Source of the DNA: Pyricularia pennisetigena
Lineage: Eukaryota; Ascomycota; Sordariomycetes; Magnaporthales; Pyriculariaceae
NCBI RefSeq assembly: GCF_004337985.1
Contig: NC_043744.1
Location: 622,730 to 686,729, forward strand
Length of the DNA stretch: 64,000 nucleotides
Direction: 5' to 3'
The notes under the pieces: generated by a model
Told to the model about the DNA's origin: nothing
The model's input: the letters and a program-made list of their open reading frames with translations, nothing else
Databases searched by the model: none
In this document: piece by piece, positions 58,868-64,000 of the stretch
Numbering within the stretch: the stretch's first letter is position 1
Layout of the letters: every line of letters starts with the position of its first letter
Program-made: the position numbers and the translations under genes

Positions 58868-59398
58868 ATGGGCCTTCTCAAACTCTTTGCTCTAGGGGCA
58901 TGGCCAGCCACGGTATTAGCGTCTCCGGTTTTGACATCTTTGCCAGGGCGACTAGCCAACGAAAATCCCCCACAAGCAGAGTTCCAGAATAATCCTTCCA
59001 CTGCGACTGCCGACAACCACTACGCCGTTCCGGATGAGGGGACCACAGACGCGGATCCTAACCGTATGGCTCGCGGCTGCACTACGACGATACGCAACAA
59101 CAACATCCCATGCTACTGGGATGGTACGCAGACACTTTACTCAGCAACAAAGACTTTGACGGCTCCAGTCGACTGCCACGGCTGCTTAGATATCCATATT
59201 CAACAAGACGTCTATTTCTGCCCAGTGGAGAAGATATACACCACTTTTTGGGCGCCGAACCCCAGCACAGCTTGGCTCACAGTCTGCGCGACATCTACTC
59301 AAAAGGCCATCAACTTGCACAAGAAGGACATTTTCACAAACGACGCCGCCTTGCCTGGCCGGACCCGAGCTCCGCATCCGGACCCGACCAGAATGTAA
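58868..59398 (+). CDS. Small secreted cysteine-containing protein (176 aa)
   Basis: A single open frame. Residues 1-19 (MGLLKLFALGAWPATVLAS) look like a signal peptide with cleavage near Ala18-Ser19. The mature part has six cysteines, at about 70, 82, 103, 106, 118 and 140, which could form three disulfides. The spacing GC-TTT...IPCYWDGT and DCHGC, and the run of Thr-rich strands, resemble families of small secreted ascomycete proteins, but I cannot name one. No membrane segment or catalytic motif is seen. The last ~25 residues (TNDAALPGRTRAPHPDPTRM) are Pro/Arg-rich and less convincing, so a 3' intron or earlier end is possible. It could be an effector-like or cell-surface protein; function unknown. 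Confidence 0.65.
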   Translation: MGLLKLFALGAWPATVLASPVLTSLPGRLANENPPQAEFQNNPSTATADNHYAVPDEGTTDADPNRMARGCTTTIRNNNIPCYWDGTQTLYSATKTLTAPVDCHGCLDIHIQQDVYFCPVEKIYTTFWAPNPSTAWLTVCATSTQKAINLHKKDIFTNDAALPGRTRAPHPDPTRM

Positions 59399-59718
59399 AT
59401 ACAGGAAGCCGACATGCAACGTAACACTGTAGAGTGTAGTCGGACTCGGTATAGATTTTGCGGTATTGTGAGGGAGATGTTTAGGAAGCAAGCGCCCTCA
59501 AACTGCAACGGAATTGTCCAAATAATGCAAGCATACTCTAGAACGCACCCAAGATCGACAGAGCATTGCAGCCAACAATCTGCCACTGGAATGAATAGGC
59601 GGGGCTCTTTTGATTTGTCTCTTTGGGCGCCAATCAGTCTTTTGGACACTTATTACAGGTCATGGAATCACAGATGACATCCGCTCATTGTTTTTTTTCC
59701 TTACATCTCAACACTAAA
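59399..59718. terminator. Convergent 3' intergenic region
   Basis: 320 bp between the stops of the secreted-protein gene (plus) and the Hsm3-like gene (minus). It must hold both 3' ends. A run of nine T (59,691-59,699) lies close to the minus gene's stop. No other feature is seen. Confidence 0.4.
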
Positions 59719-60793
59719 TCACTGCACTCTCGTAGCAGAGGCGGGTAAAACCTCATTGACCCACTCCATCATCACCTCGGCTTCCTCAGTCCTATTTGGT
59801 AGCGTCCGTAGCGTTTCTGTCAACGACCGATCCAGGGCCGTAGCATCCCTCAACAGACCGCGCAATGTCTCTACCTTTGCTGGCGAGTACTCTGATGATC
59901 TCAGCTCTAGCACCAAGGTCTCAATAAAATCGACAAGAGAGAGTCTCATTAGCGGGTCCTCCATGTCCACCATACGTAGAGTGACATAGTGAAGTAGGCT
60001 GTCCGGTCCGGCCGTCTGACCACCGGCTCTCCCTCCTTTGGGGAGCAATTCTGGGAGACCACATTGCGTGATGCCAGCGAGGTTGATGCGTGCCAGAGCG
60101 GGGACTAGACGGAGAATCCGACCGTGGGCCAGGCTTTGCTGTTGTGGCTGAGTAGTGCTGTCGAAATGTTGTCCCTCGAGGAGCTCTATCAGCAAACCAA
60201 AGACATCCCTGTCTTGGAACAGTCGACGCCAAAGCTTTCCATGACCCGGAGCTCTCCTTTTAGCTAGCTGTGTGCTGTCGCCATCACCGATATCTTTGCT
60301 AGGCGCGGGGCAGTCTGTTTCCAGCAGTGCCTCTAAAACCTTGATCCCTCGCTCGCCAACACCAACATCCGGTGAAGAGAGCCAACACGAGAGAAACCCA
60401 GTAACTAGGGGCGTCGAGACAGACAGGATGGCAACCTCAGCGGGAGTAGCAGCCGCCTTGCCAAGTATTTCCATGGCAAGAATATTGGCCGATGGTGCGG
60501 GAGATTGCAGAGCTCCGGCGAGGTCCTCTTCCGACGTGAGAGAGAGAACCTGGGACAGGGTTGCCTGTTGCAGCAGTTTGAGGGCTAAACTACATAGGAC
60601 TTGGGGGTCGTTCTGATACTTCCTCAGAATTGAGGCGACCTTAGGAAGCAGCCGGGGCATTAGATGAGGTATGTTTGCCTCTGGATCAAATGATCAGATA
60701 GGTATGTAATGTAAGCGACTTGACTCGTTGATCTGGTTCGTCAGGCCACTCAAGCGGGCCTTTGGGTAGGAAACAGAAACGAGAGAGAGAGAG

Positions 60794-60824
<31 letters not shown>

Positions 60825-60967
60825 AACGAAAAAAAGGAAGCCTGCCTACCTGTGATCTGAAGCTCGACATGGTCAAAGAGAGCTGCGTCGATGGGTATTT
60901 CAGGATTGCTTAAGAGCTCATCCAGATGCTCATCGAGCTTCTCCAACCGAGTCGGAAGGGCGTCCAT
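59719..60967 (-). CDS. Hsm3/PSMD5-like proteasome assembly protein, two exons
   Basis: Spliced model: exon 1 60,967-60,850, intron 60,849-60,681 (169 bp, GTAGGC...CAG), exon 2 60,680-59,719; 359 residues. The start MDALPTRLEKLDEHLDELL is the first in-frame ATG after a stretch without other support. The protein is all-helical and Leu-rich, reading VELQITEANIPHLMPRLLPK across the junction and ILRKYQNDPQVLCSLALKLL after it. The shape and N-terminus fit fungal Hsm3 N-terminal/PSMD5 proteins, ARM-like chaperones that help assemble the base of the 26S proteasome regulatory particle by binding Rpt subunits. The assignment is by overall look, not a catalytic motif, so an unrelated ARM/HEAT protein remains possible. 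The intron holds a long CT tract. Confidence 0.65.
60779..60827. repeat. GA/CT simple repeat in intron
   Basis: A run of about 49 bases of GAGAGA with few breaks, in the intron of the Hsm3-like gene. On the sense strand it is a pyrimidine (CT) tract lying near the 5' splice site rather than at the branch point. Confidence 0.9.
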
Positions 60968-61581
60968 CGTACAGAAACCGAGCAAACCTTTGGTTTCTTC
61001 TTTTGGTTGGGTCAACTGTCAAATCAACACAAGCATCATGTTAGAAATACAGGAAAGATTGATGTCAGTGAATGATCAAGACTCGTGATACTGTGAACTT
61101 TCCCTGATCAACTGGGGGGGTGAGAGGGGCATTGGTAGCCAACCAATATCAGGGTGATGTGAAGTTATCGTGCAAGGTACAAGCGAGCCTCGTCAGTTGA
61201 CGGATGCCTGCCAGTACTTCTGAATTGTCTGTCTGGTCCCTGCTGACCCCAAACGCCCTTAAGCTCCCCCGCTGCGGGGGACATGTTGCTGAGGTAGGTA
61301 CCTACATATTAATAAGAGCTACCAAACTGTGGACAGTTCACATACGGTGTAGGTAGGTACCTCATCTCAATCAAGGTTGAACCCCACACACTTCATTGAT
61401 GACTCCACCCCGGAGAAATCGTACCTCAGCTAGCGGACAGTAATGCAACCCCGCCAATTTTTTCTTTCCCTATCAAGCTCCGATTGTCAATTGCTCACTG
61501 GCTGTGACGTGACGTGACGCGGAAAATCCGACCACACACGCAAGCAGGCACAAACACGCCCACGCCCAGTCCTGCTACACC
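60968..61581. promoter_or_regulatory. Divergent promoter of Hsm3-like gene and RPC31
   Basis: 614 bp between two start codons facing away. It includes the palindromic-looking GAGGTAGGTACCTAC (61,291) and GTAGGTAGGTACCTC (61,349), which recur about 58 bp apart, and GTGACGTGACGTGACG (61,502-61,517), a triple TGACG/CRE-like repeat 65 bp before the RPC31 ATG. These could be shared regulatory sites; that is inference. Confidence 0.45.
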
Positions 61582-62610
61582 ATGTCCGGCCGAGGTGGTG
61601 GCAGAGGAGGCGGAGGCTTCCGTGGCGGCCGTGGAGGCGGCGCCAGAGGAAGTCTTGCCAATGTCGCTTGGGCTAATGACCCAACTCTCAAGGCCGACAT
61701 GCGCCCGTCCGAGGTGTTTCCGGTACGTCGCGCTCGGCTTGGATTCATATTTATCCACTACGCATCACGCGCGGCCGCCCATTGATTGCACTTCTGCGCC
61801 ATTACCGACGGCTGCTAACATATTGAATCGCACAACTCAGGAATATGTCGTCCCAACAGCCGCCCCTTTGACCTCGAGAGAAAAGTCTCAAGTATCGTCG
61901 TATCTGCTCGTATGCGAACAGATTCACTCTGGGCCACTCTACACCCAAACCCGAACGTGGAACGTCGACTCAGACACTCCGCTGCGAACTTATGGCCAGG
62001 AACAGGTCAATCAACGTTACGGCATCAAGAACAAGGCCACCGTCGACCCTTTCTTCAGCATGCCGATGTACTCCAAGAGGCTGGAGCGTAGGGAACGCAC
62101 GCTGCCAGACCTCTCGGCCAGGCCATTTAGTATGTCCACAAACGAACAGCGCTCGAGATTCACATACCATCCGTTTACACCCGTTATACATAACCGTGTG
62201 CGCATATTCTGGATTGCTGACAGATTGGTGTACCGCAATCAGTGAAAACTCTCTTCCCCGCCGAATTACACGACACGCTCGATGGCAACGATGGTGCCGG
62301 CAAGGGTGGGCGTGGTGGCACCGGCAAGAAGAAGGTACTTACTCTTTCCGATGTCCACTCCCTCCGCACAGCAGAGGATATCTTCGGACGGAACGAGACG
62401 GAGGAGGAGCGCAAAAAGCGCCTCGAGGCACTTGCCAAGGAGGAAGAGGACGGCGATCTGGACGCAGAGGATGAGGAGGGCATGGAGGAGGAGATGGACG
62501 ACGAGTTTGAGGACTCAGACGAGGGTGACTACAATGCTGAAGCCTACTTTGACGGCAACGACTACGACGACTACGACGAAGGGGATGATGGAGCAGAGGG
62601 CATCTATTGA
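61582..62610 (+). CDS. RPC31: RNA polymerase III subunit Rpc31 (RPC7 family), three exons
   Basis: Subunit of the Rpc82-Rpc34-Rpc31 trimer that helps Pol III initiate on tRNA and 5S genes in the nucleus. Exons 61,582-61,722, 61,841-62,129 and 62,243-62,610; 265 residues. Introns of 118 and 113 bp (GTACGT...CAG with GCTAAC; GTATGT...CAG with GCTGAC). Residues 1-25 are Gly/Arg-rich (MSGRGGGRGGGGFRGG). The centre has the family pattern FPEYVVPTAAPLTSREKSQV, QIHSGPLYTQ, TYGQEQVNQRYGIK and ARPFMKTLFPAELHDTLDG, the last spanning the second splice. From about residue 195 the tail is strongly acidic (EDEEGMEEEMDDEFED, ending DGAEGIY), as in known Rpc31. Full family length. Confidence is high because the centre and acidic tail agree with the family. 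Confidence 0.9.
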
Positions 62611-62795
62611 TGTTTGCGGTGGTTGAGGATTATGTTTTCTTCCTTGTATCATCATACCGGCGGCGCCAGGCGTTTCATTGTACGGCTTATCTTTTGGGCA
62701 GATACCAGTTTCAGTTATGACAAAAAAAGGATTTCAGGATATCCATTTTCTCCAATCATCCATAGAGCTGGGGGGTGAAGTTGACACAGGTTGGT
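62611..62795. terminator. Convergent 3' region of RPC31 and FIP1
   Basis: 185 bp between the two stop codons. It must hold both poly(A) sites. It includes GACAAAAAAAGG near 62,718; no clear AATAAA. Confidence 0.4.
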
Positions 62796-63994
62796 TTACC
62801 ACCTCCTGCCGCCCCGACCTCTGAAACCTCCCCTACCGCCCATTCCCTGCTGCTGGTCATATCCGTAGCCCTGGCCTTGGGCACCGCCAAAACCCTGACC
62901 ACCGCCAAAGTTCTGGTTTCCACCACCTTGCCCACCACCTCCAGGCCCGCCCCCAGCACCGCCTCCCTGCATTGCAGCAAACATTGTTGCCGGGTCCATC
63001 TGACTTGGGTCCATCCCCGAAGCCATCATCTGCTGCATCATGGCCTGCATCTCGGGGGGAATGCCACCGCCGCCATCCATTCCGGGCATGCCACCCGCCA
63101 TTGGACCACCGCCGGGCATGCCTCCCATCATCATCATGTTTAGGTCTTCCATCATCTTCTTGCTGTTCTGGGACATGGCGTCGGCGCTGTACTCGGAGCG
63201 CAGCTGATTCTGCTTCTGTGCGTAGATAGCCCAGCTGAACTCGTCAAAGCCGTAGTTGAAGTAGTCACTAATGTCGGTGCCGGGCTTGCGCCAGGGCGCG
63301 GCATCCTCGCCGAGATCTTTGGGGATGAGGGAGATGCTCTTAGTATGTACGTTTGCAAAAGCTTGTCTGTGGAGTTGCATAATTCAAGAGGGAAAAAGCA
63401 GAAAAGACACAGGCATTGGAGACGTACCCTCATCTATATTTACTTGAGTCAAAGGCTTGCCGGTAGGCTTGTGTTCAGGGATGGCGTAGGGGTCAAAGTT
63501 GGACTTGGTGACTGGAGGGAGATCCGATCCCTTGACGGTGTCCTCCTTTTTGTTGGGGGCTGGTTTTGGCGGAGCTGCTCCGTCTGTCGCTACTGATCTT
63601 TGGGGGATGCTCCTTATTTCGCTGTACTTGGACTGTGATGGCGGGGCAGCACTTGTGCCGTCTTTGCGTTCGGTGATAATGTCAATATCCTAGGAAATCG
63701 GCATTAGTGGGGCAAGCTTTGGGTAAAGTAGGTAAAGTAGAGGGTAGACATGTCGCAAAGCAGGCGAGTGCAGTGGAGTGGAACGGGAAGCATTACAGAA
63801 TCATCCTCATCCTCATCCATGGCGCCACCTTCATCCTCCTCCTCTCCTTCTTCCAGGTCCTCATCTTCGTTCTTGGCAGCTGCTGGCTTAGCTGCTGCTG
63901 CGGCGGATGCGGTTGTGGAATTTGTTGGTGCTGCTACTGGTACTGGGGGCGCAACTGGTTCTTCAGGGGCGTAAAAGTCGTCATCTTCATCCAT
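62796..63994 (-). CDS. FIP1: Fip1, pre-mRNA polyadenylation factor subunit, three exons
   Basis: Part of the cleavage and polyadenylation factor; it tethers poly(A) polymerase in the nucleus. Model: exon 1 63,994-63,797, exon 2 63,689-63,428, exon 3 63,361-62,796; 341 residues. Introns are 107 bp (GTAATG...TAG) and 66 bp (GTACGT...AAG); the second acceptor is chosen by phase and is less sure. The start is within seven bases of the window edge (MDEDDDFYAPEEP), so an ATG further upstream is possible. Exon 1 is acidic (NEDEDLEEGEEEDEGG). The Fip1 motif lies at about 176-197: PWRKPGTDISDYFNYGFDEF. The C-terminus is Met/Gly/Gln-rich and ends in RGG repeats (GGRGGFRGRGGRRW), a likely RNA-binding or methylated tail. 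Convergent with RPC31. Confidence 0.9.
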
Positions 63995-64000
63995 TTCCAC

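Noticed and set aside
61514..62245. 243-codon plus-strand frame overlapping RPC31
   Set aside because: It reads through both RPC31 introns and is in the wrong frame for exon 1, although exon 2 residues (EYVVPTAAPL...) appear in it; the spliced model gives the full family pattern with good splice sites.

Overview
This is nuclear DNA of a filamentous ascomycete (Pezizomycotina). The genes have short introns with GT...AG ends and CTRAC/CTGAC-type branch points, there is a fungal Zn2Cys6 regulator, and the repeats carry the signature of repeat-induced point mutation (RIP): high TpA, trytophan and glutamine codons turned into stops, and His turned into Tyr. I could not compute a RIP index. The window has two compartments with a sharp border near 54.18 kb.

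Positions 1-54,180 are AT-rich and hold only nested, mostly decayed mobile elements; I find no host gene there. Five families explain nearly all of it. (1) A Ty3/Gypsy chromovirus ('gypsy-G', 188-bp LTR): one full-length copy at 2,173-11,087 with target-site duplication (TSD) GGTTT, and two truncated copies facing each other (17,492-20,505 forward, 21,474-28,336 reverse). (2) 'Copia-A': a nearly complete element at 39,873-45,875, plus about ten solo or partial copies of its 0.8-1.0 kb LTR ('LTR-A'). (3) 'Copia-B': scattered Gag, protease, integrase, RT and RNase H relics with a 557-bp LTR ('LTR-B'). (4) A different solo LTR ('LTR-X') at 4,611-6,155. (5) A non-autonomous ~1.83 kb TA-flanked inverted-repeat element ('T element') in at least six full or partial copies between 31.4 and 54.2 kb. 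The nesting can be ordered by TSDs: gypsy-G went into LTR-B, LTR-X into gypsy-G, LTR-A into LTR-X; LTR-B went into a T element and carries another T element. Single N characters at 6,995 and 49,655 mark assembly joins. Directly after the second lie seven copies of a 114-bp GC-rich tandem repeat.

Positions 54,180-64,000 have balanced base composition and hold five ordinary genes: a Zn2Cys6/fungal_trans transcription factor (four exons), a small secreted cysteine-containing protein, an Hsm3/PSMD5-like proteasome-assembly protein (minus), the RNA polymerase III subunit Rpc31 (plus, three exons) and the polyadenylation factor Fip1 (minus, running to the window edge). The Hsm3-like gene and RPC31 are divergent over a 614-bp shared promoter; RPC31 and FIP1 are convergent. 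The last three are core housekeeping genes with no evident joint pathway. The transcription factor and the secreted protein lie nearest the repeat block.
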